A DNA stretch of 22,505 nt, from positions 1-22,505 of the forward strand of contig CAIKJM010000481.1 in NCBI GenBank assembly GCA_903827735.1. The letters run 5' to 3'. A model generated the notes under the pieces. It did not search any database, was not told the origin of the DNA, and saw only the letters and a list, made by a program, of their open reading frames with translations. The translations under genes and the position numbers were made by a program. Each line of letters starts with the position of its first letter. The stretch's first letter is position 1. Below, piece after piece: positions 15,477-22,505 of this stretch. Source of the DNA: an uncultured Rhodanobacter sp. (lineage in GTDB: Bacteria; Pseudomonadota; Gammaproteobacteria; Xanthomonadales; Rhodanobacteraceae).

Positions 15477-16325
15477 TCATTCGCTTTTTTTCGGTACGGC
15501 CAGCGTACCCGCCGAGGCGTGGCGCGTCTGCATGTTGAAGGTGGCGCCTGCGATCAACACGTGAATGGTCACGCCGAGCATGCACACCGGATCGTGTTCG
15601 CCGGCCTGCGCCATCGAGGAAAACTGCAGGTTGCCCGCGTCCAGCACGATGACCGATCCGCTGCCTTCCACTTCCACGGTATTGTCGGGGCGGATGAACG
15701 CGGCGGTGTCCTCGTCCAGGCCAATACCGACCGCGTACGGGTTGTACGCCAGCGCGGCCATCAGGCGGCCCAGGCGATCGCGCTGGCTGAAGTGCTGGTC
15801 GATGATGAAGCGGTTGGTCAGCCCAAGACCGGGCGCCAGCCGTACGCTACCAGCGGTGGGCGACAGGCCTTCCTTGCCGAACGCGATCATGTGCTCACTG
15901 AGGATGCTTGCGCCCGCGCTGGTGCCGCCGACGTGCACACCGCCCGCATTCAACGAACGGATGCGCTGCGCCACTGGCGTGCCGCCCAGCATGGTCGACA
16001 GGCGCAGCTGGTTGCCGCCGGTGAAGAAGATGCCGGTGGCCTGATCGAGCCGCTTGAGGCGATTTTTTTCTTCCGTGTCGCGGCGCATATCGAAATCGAG
16101 CACGCCCACCGTCCCCACGCCCAGACCGGTAAACAGTTTTTCGTAGCGCTCGCCCGTGTCCGCCAGCTGGCTGGCTGTAGGGATCACCACGATATTGGCG
16201 TCTTTGCCGCCGCACAGTTCAACGAACCGCTTGAGAATCCGCGGATCGTTCTCTTTTTCTTCCGCACCACCAATCGGCACGATCCAGCCCCGCTGCTCCC
16301 CTTCCACTACCCTGCTGGGACTCAT
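15477..16325 (-). CDS. cphB: Cyanophycinase
   Basis: This S51-family serine peptidase cuts cyanophycin into beta-Asp-Arg dipeptides. From ATG 16325 it has 282 residues, close to the usual size. Motifs: IVPIGGAEEKEN at 15-26, FFTGGNQLRL at about 100-109, the nucleophile elbow GTSAGAS with Ser136, FIIDQHFSQRDRLGRL at about 173-188 with the candidate catalytic His178, and IGLDEDTAAF at 201-210. No signal peptide, so it is intracellular and would mobilise the cell's own store rather than scavenge outside polymer. The frame opens earlier, with ATGs at 16352 and 16406. 16325 was preferred because the extra codons are AT-rich and contain GATGAG in ribosome-binding position; 16352 remains possible. 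cphA follows after 55 bases. Confidence 0.94.
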   Translation of the reverse strand: MSPSRVVEGEQRGWIVPIGGAEEKENDPRILKRFVELCGGKDANIVVIPTASQLADTGERYEKLFTGLGVGTVGVLDFDMRRDTEEKNRLKRLDQATGIFFTGGNQLRLSTMLGGTPVAQRIRSLNAGGVHVGGTSAGASILSEHMIAFGKEGLSPTAGSVRLAPGLGLTNRFIIDQHFSQRDRLGRLMAALAYNPYAVGIGLDEDTAAFIRPDNTVEVEGSGSVIVLDAGNLQFSSMAQAGEHDPVCMLGVTIHVLIAGATFNMQTRHASAGTLAVPKKSE

Positions 16326-16464
16326 TGCTTTCTCATCTTTATTCGAATTCATGGGCTCTCTGAGTCTCGGAAATCTAAGGGGTTTAGCCCATCGATCGTG
16401 ACGCATCGAACGTCTGTTATTTGTTCACGGCGCCCGCTGCGCCGTCTCGCACCGGGGCCGCGGA

Positions 16465-17640
16465 CTATGTCGACGTGTCCTCGAACATGCCGTGGTGTTT
16501 GATCCGCCCATCGCGCACGTGGACCACGCCGCGGGCGATGACATCGTGCGCCGCGCCTGCGCTGTCCAGCGACACCAGATCCGCGTGCGCACCGACGCCG
16601 ATGTAGCCCTTAGCGGTCAGCCGCAGCAGGCGCGCCGGGTTTTGCGTGAACGCTGGCAGCGCGCGTTCCAGCGGCACGCCGCGGGCGACCACCTCGTTCA
16701 AGGTTTCCAGCAGCGCGCCGGATTCGCCCACGCCCATCTTGCAGACGTGGCCGTTGGCATCGAAGGTCGGCAGGCAGCCGCCAGCGTCGGAACTCACCGT
16801 GATGCGCTCGGCATGCGCGCCGCTGTCGAGATAGCGCAGCAGCGCATCGGCGGCGCTCCACGCGTCCTCGCCGTCTTCCACCGGAAACGCGGTGAGGTCG
16901 ATCGTGCAGCCGCTGGCAGTGAGCGCCAGCGCCTCGTCGAACAAACCCTTGCGTCGGTTGACGTGTGTGGGGTGAAACACGCGCGGCGGCAGCTCGCTTT
17001 TTTCCAGCGTCTGGCGCACCAGGTCGAGCCCGCGCAGGCCGTCGCCCAGATGCAGATGGAGCACGCCGGCCTTGCCCGTCATCAGCCCGGCCACGTGCGC
17101 ATCAGAGGCTAGCCGCATCAGCTCATCCAGCGTGGGCTGACTGGAGCGGTGATCGCTGATGGCCAACTCGCCGATGCCGATCAGGGCCTCGATAAACACC
17201 AGATCACCGCGCACGCTGCCGGTCAGCGTCTGCGGCGGCAGGTGGTAACCGCCGGTAAACGCCAGCGCGCTGAGGCCCTCCTCGCGCAGCGCGTAAACGG
17301 TGGCCAGCAGATCGCGCGGGCCGCGCGCCACGTCGTCGGTGCCGAGCAGGCCGACCACCGTGGTGATGCCGGCGCGGGTAAAGCGCGAAATGCCCTGCGG
17401 CGGCACGCGCGTGCGAAACCCGGCCTCGCCACCGCCGCCGGTAACATGAACGTGCGCGTCGATCAGGCCCGGGATCAGCCGGCGGCCTTCAAGGTCGATC
17501 GTGTCCGCCGATAGCGCAGCGGGCAAATCGGCAAGCTGCGCGCCCATCCATAGAATGCGTCCGCCGCCCAGCAGCAGATGCTGCAGGCCCAGCGGTTCGG
17601 GCGCATAGACCTGCGCGTTGCGGAGAAGCATGAGATTCAT
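16465..17640 (-). CDS. iadA: Isoaspartyl dipeptidase (beta-Asp-Arg hydrolase of the cyanophycin pathway)
   Basis: The 391-residue amidohydrolase matches E. coli IadA in length and layout. It should hydrolyse the beta-Asp-Arg released by CphB into Asp and Arg. Metal ligands and active-site residues are visible: DAHVH (His63, His65), GGGGEAG (Glu72), GLLGTDD (Thr101), GGYH (Tyr132), SDHRS (Arg165), HLGD (His197), THVNRR (His226, Arg229) and SSDAGG (Asp285). Two differences stand out against E. coli: the carbamylated Lys162 is missing, with Glu158 nearby as a likely bridging ligand, and Ser289 is Cys289. These may belong to a recognised subfamily. ATG 17640 is the outermost good start; an ATG at 17631 with GGGG 9 bases before it is also plausible. 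It is the first gene of the cassette; cphB starts about 140 bases after its stop. Confidence 0.93.
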   Translation of the reverse strand: MNLMLLRNAQVYAPEPLGLQHLLLGGGRILWMGAQLADLPAALSADTIDLEGRRLIPGLIDAHVHVTGGGGEAGFRTRVPPQGISRFTRAGITTVVGLLGTDDVARGPRDLLATVYALREEGLSALAFTGGYHLPPQTLTGSVRGDLVFIEALIGIGELAISDHRSSQPTLDELMRLASDAHVAGLMTGKAGVLHLHLGDGLRGLDLVRQTLEKSELPPRVFHPTHVNRRKGLFDEALALTASGCTIDLTAFPVEDGEDAWSAADALLRYLDSGAHAERITVSSDAGGCLPTFDANGHVCKMGVGESGALLETLNEVVARGVPLERALPAFTQNPARLLRLTAKGYIGVGAHADLVSLDSAGAAHDVIARGVVHVRDGRIKHHGMFEDTST

Positions 17641-17760
17641 CCCCGCAGCGTGCCGACCCGTGAAGGTGGCGTCAAGCTGCGAATGGCCGCGCGGCGCGGA
17701 TCGCCGGATCACCGCCCTCCACTCACGCCTGCATCGACCATTCACTCCGGAACAGAGACA

Positions 17761-18336
17761 ATGCAAGGCTTGCCCCGCAAAAGAACGACAACCATGCCCG
17801 ATATGTCCAGCACAACGGTTTCCGCCCAAGCCGGTCACGACAAGGCAGCCAAGCCCACGAAGCGGAAATCCCAGCATGGTGTGGGGCTACGGGTCATCGC
17901 CATCTACAAGGCGGTGAAGACCGTGGGCCTGATCCTGATCGCTATCGCCTCGTTTCATCTGTACAAGACGCAGAATTTCGACGGTCTGGTGCACTGGCTG
18001 GAGCACCTGTCGCTCGCCGACAGCAACGGGCTGCGCTGGAAGCTGGTGCAGCTGCTGGAGAACATGGGCCCGAACAAGTTTGTCGCCATCGGCCTGGTGG
18101 CGCTGGCCTATGCGGCGATTTTCGCCACTGAAGGCATCGGCCTGTGGCTGCACAAATACTGGGCCGAGTGGTTCACCGTATTCGCCACCGGTTCGCTGAT
18201 CCCGGTCGAGCTTTATGAGGCTATTCACCACTTTACCTGGCTCAAGATCGCTGCTTTGGTAGCCAACGTGCTTATCGTGATCTATTTGATCCGCATCGCG
18301 CTGCAGTCGCGCAAAGAGATGAAGAACGAGGGTTGA
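17761..18336 (+). CDS. DUF2127 membrane protein
   Basis: The 191-residue protein has a polar, basic N-terminal tail (about 35 residues ending in KPTKRKSQH) and four membrane segments: around AIYKAVKTVGLILIAIASF, VAIGLVALAYAAIFATEGIG, FTVFATGSLIPVELYEAI and ALVANVLIVIYLIRIAL. The pattern of RVIAIYKAVK at the start, GLWLHKYWAEW in the middle and LIPVELYE fits the DUF2127 family, whose function is unknown. It is divergent from iadA with 120 bases between the starts, so the two may share a control region, but no promoter is clear there. ATG 17761 was chosen; ATG 17794 and 17803 are possible and none has a strong ribosome binding site. Any link with cyanophycin is only positional. Confidence 0.83.
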   Translation: MQGLPRKRTTTMPDMSSTTVSAQAGHDKAAKPTKRKSQHGVGLRVIAIYKAVKTVGLILIAIASFHLYKTQNFDGLVHWLEHLSLADSNGLRWKLVQLLENMGPNKFVAIGLVALAYAAIFATEGIGLWLHKYWAEWFTVFATGSLIPVELYEAIHHFTWLKIAALVANVLIVIYLIRIALQSRKEMKNEG

Positions 18337-18412
18337 GAAGCGTTCATTGTTTCGGCGCAGTCATGGTCATGCAGCGCCTCATAGTCCCATGCTTTCGAAG
18401 CGCATTCGCCGG

Positions 18413-19318
18413 TCACACCTCATGATGCATCGCCTCGGCCGGCAGCTCTCCGCTGTCGCGCCGCGGCATCAGCTCGACCGTGTACATCGCCGCCAGCACC
18501 AGCGTGCCGCCGACCAGCATGCGCCAGGTCAGCACGTCGCTGCCGAAGACCACGGCGAAGCCAGCGGCAAACACCGGCTCGGTGGTCATCACAATGGCCG
18601 CACGCGCCGCCGGCATATGCGACTGGGCCCAGGTCTGCATCAGCATCGCGCCGGCGCCAGCGACCAGCGCCATATACAGCACGGCAAACCATGCGGCGCG
18701 GTCCGGCGGCAGCGTCGGACCATGCGGCACCGTGGCGAGCAGGCAGACGACAGCGATAGCCACCATCTGCACGGCCGACATGCCGAACGCCTCGCCGCTG
18801 CGCGACCACTGGCCTAGTCCCACAATATGCAGGCCGTACATCAGCGCCGACGCCAGGGTCAGCCACACGCCCGAGTCGACCGACACGCCATTGAGCGACA
18901 GCAGCGCGAGTCCGGCCGTAGCGAGCAGAACCGCCAGCCACACCACGCCGGGCGTCCGATGGCGCAGCAGCACCGTGGCGAGGATCGGCGTGAACACCAC
19001 ATACATGCCGGTGACAAAGCCGCTGACGCTGGGCGAAATCAGCGATAGCCCCCAGGTCTGCAGCAGCTGGCCAACGCCGTAGACGACGCCAAGCAACAGC
19101 CCGCGCAAAACCTGCTGACGCCCCAAACGCAGGACGGAGCGGGCAAACAGCGCCAGCATCACGATGGCCGCCACCACAAAACGCACGGCCAGAAAATCTG
19201 CCACCGGCATGCGTGCGACCACGTCCTTGATCAGGAAAAACGTCGAGCCCCATACGGCGGTCATCGCCAGCAGGCCCAACGTGGCTAGGGTGGTGGTGGT
19301 GGAGCGGGCGTTGCTCAT
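18413..19318 (-). CDS. EamA-family (DMT superfamily) transporter
   Basis: The 301-residue inner-membrane protein has ten hydrophobic segments arranged as two EamA repeats (about 10-145 and 150-285). Typical features are AVWGSTFFLIKDVVARMPV at the first helix, FLAVRFVVAA in the second and TWAQSHMPAARAAIVMTTEPVFAA near the start of the last third, the usual signature before the final helices. Family members export or import amino acids, purines, sugars or drugs, and the substrate cannot be read from sequence. A transport role for an amino acid would suit the neighbourhood but is not supported by anything specific. It lies 93 bases after the glycosyltransferase gene on the same strand and converges on the DUF2127 gene across a 76-base gap. 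Confidence 0.92.
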   Translation of the reverse strand: MSNARSTTTTLATLGLLAMTAVWGSTFFLIKDVVARMPVADFLAVRFVVAAIVMLALFARSVLRLGRQQVLRGLLLGVVYGVGQLLQTWGLSLISPSVSGFVTGMYVVFTPILATVLLRHRTPGVVWLAVLLATAGLALLSLNGVSVDSGVWLTLASALMYGLHIVGLGQWSRSGEAFGMSAVQMVAIAVVCLLATVPHGPTLPPDRAAWFAVLYMALVAGAGAMLMQTWAQSHMPAARAAIVMTTEPVFAAGFAVVFGSDVLTWRMLVGGTLVLAAMYTVELMPRRDSGELPAEAMHHEV

Positions 19319-19411
19319 GTGTGTCTCGAAAACGGGAATGGTGAATCACCCACGCTGGTGCGGCGGTTGGCGGCTCGCGGAAGTCAGCACAAAAACCGGG
19401 GCTTGAACGCG

Positions 19412-20344
19412 CTACGGCTCCCTGTTCCCGGGTCCTTGTTCTGCGCCTTTCGCTTCCCGCTTTCCGCCTTTCCGGCTCAGCAGCTGCCCCGGCACCTTCA
19501 GCCAGTAATGCGTCCAGATCCCCAGCCACACGACGCCGGCGATAAGCGGGTTGCGCGCGGCCGGATCGTGCTTGCGAAACCAGCGCCACATGCCGTGGTG
19601 CTTGTTGCGGCTGACGAACACCGGGCGATGCGCGCTGGACGTGCCCTTGGCGTGGGTCACGCGCACATCGCCTGCGAGCAGCACCTGGTAACCCATGTCG
19701 CGCACGCGTCGGCAAAGGTCGAGATCTTCGCAGTGCAGAAAATAATCCTGATCGAAGCCGCCGACCCGGTTGAAAACCGCGCGCGGCATCAGCATTAGCG
19801 CGCCGGAAACGGCTTCGGCCTCGATCACTTCTTCGGGAATCTCTTCGGTAATGTTGACGCCCTCACCGGAGCGTCCAAACATCGTATTGACCGCGCGTCG
19901 TAACAGCGGATCGCGGCGCCACGACGCCGGATCGGGATGACCCTCTTCGTCGCACACTACCGCGCCGACCAGGCCGGCCTTCGGATTGCGTGCCAGCACG
20001 TTGAGCAGATCGCGCAGGTCATCCTCAAGCACGAGGCAGTCGGGGTTGAGCAGCAGCAGCGACTGGCCCCGCGCACGCGTCGCGCCGATATTCATTGCCG
20101 GGCCGAAGCCCAGATTGGCGCGGTTATAGATAACCGTAAGCCGCGGGTCACCCTGATACGCGCGCCCGATCGCCTGCGGCACACCGTCGTCGGAGCCGTT
20201 GTCGACCAGGATGACTTCCAGCGCCAGCGTCGTGTTGAGCAGGCGACGCACGCAGTCGCGCATCATCTGGCCGCTGTCAGCGGACACGACGATGACGCTG
20301 AGCACGGTCGCAAACGGCGAGCGAGAGGAGGCTGGACTATTCAC
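19412..20344 (-). CDS. Family 2 glycosyltransferase (rhamnosyltransferase-like)
   Basis: From GTG 20344 the protein has 310 residues. GT-A motifs are in order: LSVIVVSADSG, VILVDNGSDDG (nucleotide-sugar binding), NRANLGFGPAMNIGATRARG, LLLLNPDC (DxD-like position), VSGALMLMPRAVFNRVGGFDQDYFLHCEDLDLCRR split around the acceptor ED motif, and a membrane-associated segment GVVWLGIWTHYWLKVP near the end. WbbL-like relatives transfer rhamnose or similar sugars to lipid-linked glycans on the inner face of the membrane. The frame extends to ATG 20419, but the 25 added residues look noncoding; GTG 20344 lies just before the domain but has no good ribosome binding site, so the start is uncertain. The last 20 residues are Gly/Lys/Glu/Arg-rich low complexity. 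No polysaccharide cluster surrounds it. Confidence 0.88.
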   Translation of the reverse strand: MNSPASSRSPFATVLSVIVVSADSGQMMRDCVRRLLNTTLALEVILVDNGSDDGVPQAIGRAYQGDPRLTVIYNRANLGFGPAMNIGATRARGQSLLLLNPDCLVLEDDLRDLLNVLARNPKAGLVGAVVCDEEGHPDPASWRRDPLLRRAVNTMFGRSGEGVNITEEIPEEVIEAEAVSGALMLMPRAVFNRVGGFDQDYFLHCEDLDLCRRVRDMGYQVLLAGDVRVTHAKGTSSAHRPVFVSRNKHHGMWRWFRKHDPAARNPLIAGVVWLGIWTHYWLKVPGQLLSRKGGKREAKGAEQGPGNREP

Positions 20345-20515
20345 GCAGCAAGTATGCTTTAGGTTGAGTGAAGGGAGAACCGGGTCGCGCGCCTGCGTCT
20401 TGCAAAGCGTGCGCGGCATCGTTGAATCGCATCAAGGCATCGCGTCATTTGGTCACGCGGTTTCGGTAATGCGTCATCCACATATACGCAGCATCCACCC
20501 ACTTGGCTCAGCGAC

Positions 20516-21280
20516 TCAGTCCTCGGCCGCCGCGTCGTCGCCCAGCACTGCGCGAAGTGCAAGCGGCATATCGCCGTGGCGGCGAATCAACCACGGCTGC
20601 TCGCGATACCAGCCGTCCAGCTGCCATCCGCGCAGCCGATGCAGCTTGCCGGTATCGCGATCGCGCAACACGATGCCGCGATCATTCGGCAGGCGCGCGG
20701 CAAACCAGCGTCCCGAAGGACTGAAAGCGGCCTGCGCGCCGACGCCATCGATGCGGGTGCCGTCATCGAAACAGTACGCGCCGTCGCGATGCACGACCCG
20801 ACCGCCGTAGGGATCGTCGATACCTTCCGCAGCCCCGCACCAGCGCGGTGCCAGCAGTTCGATGATTTCCGCGGGCGGCCCAACGCGCGCGCGCGGCCAT
20901 TCGGATGGCTCTGCGGCCGGCTGATTCAAAGCGCCGGCGTCGAGCTTGACCGCGCGGCGCGCATCGCGATCGAGCCACGCCTCAAGGCCAGCCAGCAAGG
21001 TATAGCCGACCAGCATGCCGAGCAGCGCAATGACCCACGCGAAGACGCCCCCGCCAAGCGCGCGCTGCAGCGCGAACAGAGCGCCAGGCAAGCCCCAGCC
21101 CAGGCCATGCCGCAGCAGCCAGCGATGCTCGGATGCCAGCCGGTGTTCCAACAGCAGCAGCACCGCAGCCAGCGCCAGCAGCAGCGGAAAATCGATCCAC
21201 CATGGCGCCAGCGCCAGCGCAACGCCCCACGCGATCGTGCCGAGCCACAGCAACCGCGAAAGCGGTGGGCGCCGAGCCAT
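20516..21280 (-). CDS. Unrecognised membrane protein with soluble C-terminal domain
   Basis: The 254-residue product has a basic start (MARRPP) and three to four hydrophobic segments in the first 100 residues (about 10-27, 31-46, 60-73 and 79-100). A soluble part of about 150 residues follows, with short beta-like repeats: VVHRDGAYCFDDGTRIDGVG, AAFSPSGRWFAARLPNDRG, IVLRDRDTGKLHRLRGW and a final WYREQPWLIRRH. The SPSGRWFAARL and VLRDRDTGKLHRL phrases recall WD/propeller-like blades but are too few for a closed propeller. It begins 32 bases after the purL stop on the same strand and may be co-transcribed with it. I do not recognise the family and give no function. Confidence 0.75.
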   Translation of the reverse strand: MARRPPLSRLLWLGTIAWGVALALAPWWIDFPLLLALAAVLLLLEHRLASEHRWLLRHGLGWGLPGALFALQRALGGGVFAWVIALLGMLVGYTLLAGLEAWLDRDARRAVKLDAGALNQPAAEPSEWPRARVGPPAEIIELLAPRWCGAAEGIDDPYGGRVVHRDGAYCFDDGTRIDGVGAQAAFSPSGRWFAARLPNDRGIVLRDRDTGKLHRLRGWQLDGWYREQPWLIRRHGDMPLALRAVLGDDAAAED

Positions 21281-21312
21281 GGCTCAACGCTGCCTTGCGC
21301 AAGGAAAAACGA

Positions 21313-22505
21313 TCAGCCGCACCACACGCGGGCGTTGCGGAACATGCGCATCCACGGCGAATCTTCGCCCCAGCTTTCCGGATGCCAGCTCATCTGCACG
21401 CTGCGGAACACGCGCTCGGGATGCGGCATCAGAATCGTCACGCGGCCATCGGCGGCAGTGAAACCGGCCAGGCCGCCGGGCGAGCCGTTCGGGTTCAGCG
21501 GATAGTTCTCGGTCGGCTTGCCGCGGTTGTCAACGAAGCGCAACGCCGCATGCGCCTTGGCCGGGCTGCACGAGTTCGGAAAACTCACCCGGCCCTCACC
21601 GTGCGCCACCGCCACCGGAATGCGCGACCCGACCATGCCCTTGAAGAACAGGCTGGGCGAATCGAGGATTTCCAGCGTTGCCACGCGCGCCTCGTACTGC
21701 TCGGAGGCATTGCGCAGAAACTTCGGCCAGTGCTGCGCGCCGGGGATGATGTCCTTCAGCTGCGACATCATCTGGCAGCCGTTGCACACGCCCAGCGCGA
21801 ACTTCGTCTCGTCGGCGAAAAACGCGGTGAACTGCGCCCGCAGCATGTCGTTGAACAGGATCGACGTGGCCCAGCCGCGGCCGGCACCGAGCACGTCGCC
21901 GTAAGAAAAGCCACCGCAGGCCGCCAGGCCGCGGAAGTCGGCCAGCTTGATCCGGCCGCTGGCCAGATCAGACATGTGCACGTCGACCGCATCGAAGCCC
22001 GCGCGGGTGAACGCCGCCGACATTTCCACCTGGCCGTTGACGCCCTGCTCGCGCAGCACGGCCACGCGTGGCCGCACGCCGCTGCCCTTGGACGCTGCGA
22101 TGAACGGCGCGGCAATATTCTCGCTGGCGTTGAAGCCGAGCTTCGGCGTGATGCCGGGGTCGGCATCGTCGCGGCGCCAGTGACGTTCGGCGTCGGCGCT
22201 GGCCGGGTTGTCGCGCAGGCGCTGCATGGCGTAGCTGGTGTCGTTCCAGGCTTCGAACAGCGTGCTCCAGTTCCACTTGAACAGCGTGTCGCCGCCCAGA
22301 AAAAACTTGATGCCGAGCTTTTCCTTTGGCCGTCCAATCCGGTGACTGATGGCGGCCAAACCGTGCTTGACCAGCAGAGCCTCGAACGGCTCGCGGTTGG
22401 CCTCCGCTACCTGCAGGATCGCGCCCAGCTCCTCGTTGAACAGGCCGCGCAGGGTCGCCTCGGCCCAGCCGTCCATATGGATTTCCAGACCGCAGTGGCC
22501 GGCAA
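21313..22505 (-). CDS. purL: Phosphoribosylformylglycinamidine synthase, C-terminal part (partial)
   Basis: This is the last ~397 residues of the large PurL (about 1,290 residues in E. coli), the fourth step of purine synthesis, which converts FGAR, glutamine and ATP to FGAM. The frame runs off the right edge (AGHCGLEIHMDGW continues past the border), so the Met at 22476 is internal. Visible are the end of the synthetase domain (LFNEELGAILQV, MQRLRDNPASADAE) and the whole class I glutaminase domain: VAVLREQGVNGQVEMSAAF, CGGFSYGDVLGAG, GVCNGCQMM with the catalytic Cys, SHGEGRV-like AHGEGRVSF, and MPHPERVFRSV with the catalytic His and Glu. The end, WGEDSPWMRMFRNARVW, matches the normal C-terminus. 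Nothing suggests a defect. Confidence 0.96.
   Translation of the reverse strand, partial: AGHCGLEIHMDGWAEATLRGLFNEELGAILQVAEANREPFEALLVKHGLAAISHRIGRPKEKLGIKFFLGGDTLFKWNWSTLFEAWNDTSYAMQRLRDNPASADAERHWRRDDADPGITPKLGFNASENIAAPFIAASKGSGVRPRVAVLREQGVNGQVEMSAAFTRAGFDAVDVHMSDLASGRIKLADFRGLAACGGFSYGDVLGAGRGWATSILFNDMLRAQFTAFFADETKFALGVCNGCQMMSQLKDIIPGAQHWPKFLRNASEQYEARVATLEILDSPSLFFKGMVGSRIPVAVAHGEGRVSFPNSCSPAKAHAALRFVDNRGKPTENYPLNPNGSPGGLAGFTAADGRVTILMPHPERVFRSVQMSWHPESWGEDSPWMRMFRNARVWCG

Noticed and set aside
18337..18412. Terminator between the convergent DUF2127 and EamA genes
   Set aside because: Only a 4-base stem (GCTT/AAGC) is visible and there is no T-run on either strand.
18420..19715. 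431-codon frame spanning the EamA and glycosyltransferase genes
   Set aside because: It runs in a different frame across two genes that each have intact family motifs, and has none itself.

Overview
The window is GC-rich proteobacterial chromosome. CstA, YhhQ and PurL read like Gammaproteobacteria, and the short GTAGGTTGGG-type palindromic repeats and gene style suggest the Xanthomonadales, probably Rhodanobacteraceae (Dyella/Rhodanobacter/Luteibacter-like). That placement is inference from reading, not from a search. No rRNA, tRNA, CRISPR array, insertion sequence or prophage is visible.

Layout. (1) 1-2115: the tail of an unidentified gene, then a plus-strand TPR protein fused to a 2-oxoglutarate/Fe(II) oxygenase domain; this end is less GC-rich than the rest. 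(2) 2170-5605, minus strand, transcribed right to left: peptide deformylase, a DUF427 protein, a YhhQ-type queuosine-precursor transporter, an OafA-like membrane acyltransferase and a small exported protein. def/DUF427 and yhhQ/acyltransferase overlap by a few bases. (3) 5933-8255, plus strand: cstA-ybdD, peptide/pyruvate-type uptake. (4) 8259-8526: two palindromic intergenic repeats between convergent genes; a third copy lies at 10641-10793. (5) 8552-10582, minus: a MoxR-family AAA+ ATPase followed by a CoxE-like VWA protein, bracketed by the repeats. (6) 10799-17640, minus: a cyanophycin cassette in the order iadA, cphB, cphA, and a second cyanophycin-synthetase-like Mur ligase without an ATP-grasp domain. 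(7) 17761-18336, plus: a DUF2127 membrane protein divergent from iadA. (8) 18413-22505, minus: EamA transporter, family 2 glycosyltransferase, an unrecognised membrane protein and the C-terminal part of purL, which runs off the right edge.

The centre of interest is region 6. CphA would polymerise Asp and Arg into cyanophycin, CphB would cut the polymer to beta-Asp-Arg dipeptides, and the IadA-type enzyme would split these into Asp and Arg, so one putative operon encodes storage and full mobilisation of a nitrogen/carbon reserve. The fourth gene, 3 nt behind cphA, keeps the Mur-ligase motifs but has a different, ATP-grasp-free N-terminus; its role is open. The three repeat copies conserve base pairing while changing sequence, so they look like folded elements rather than random spacer.
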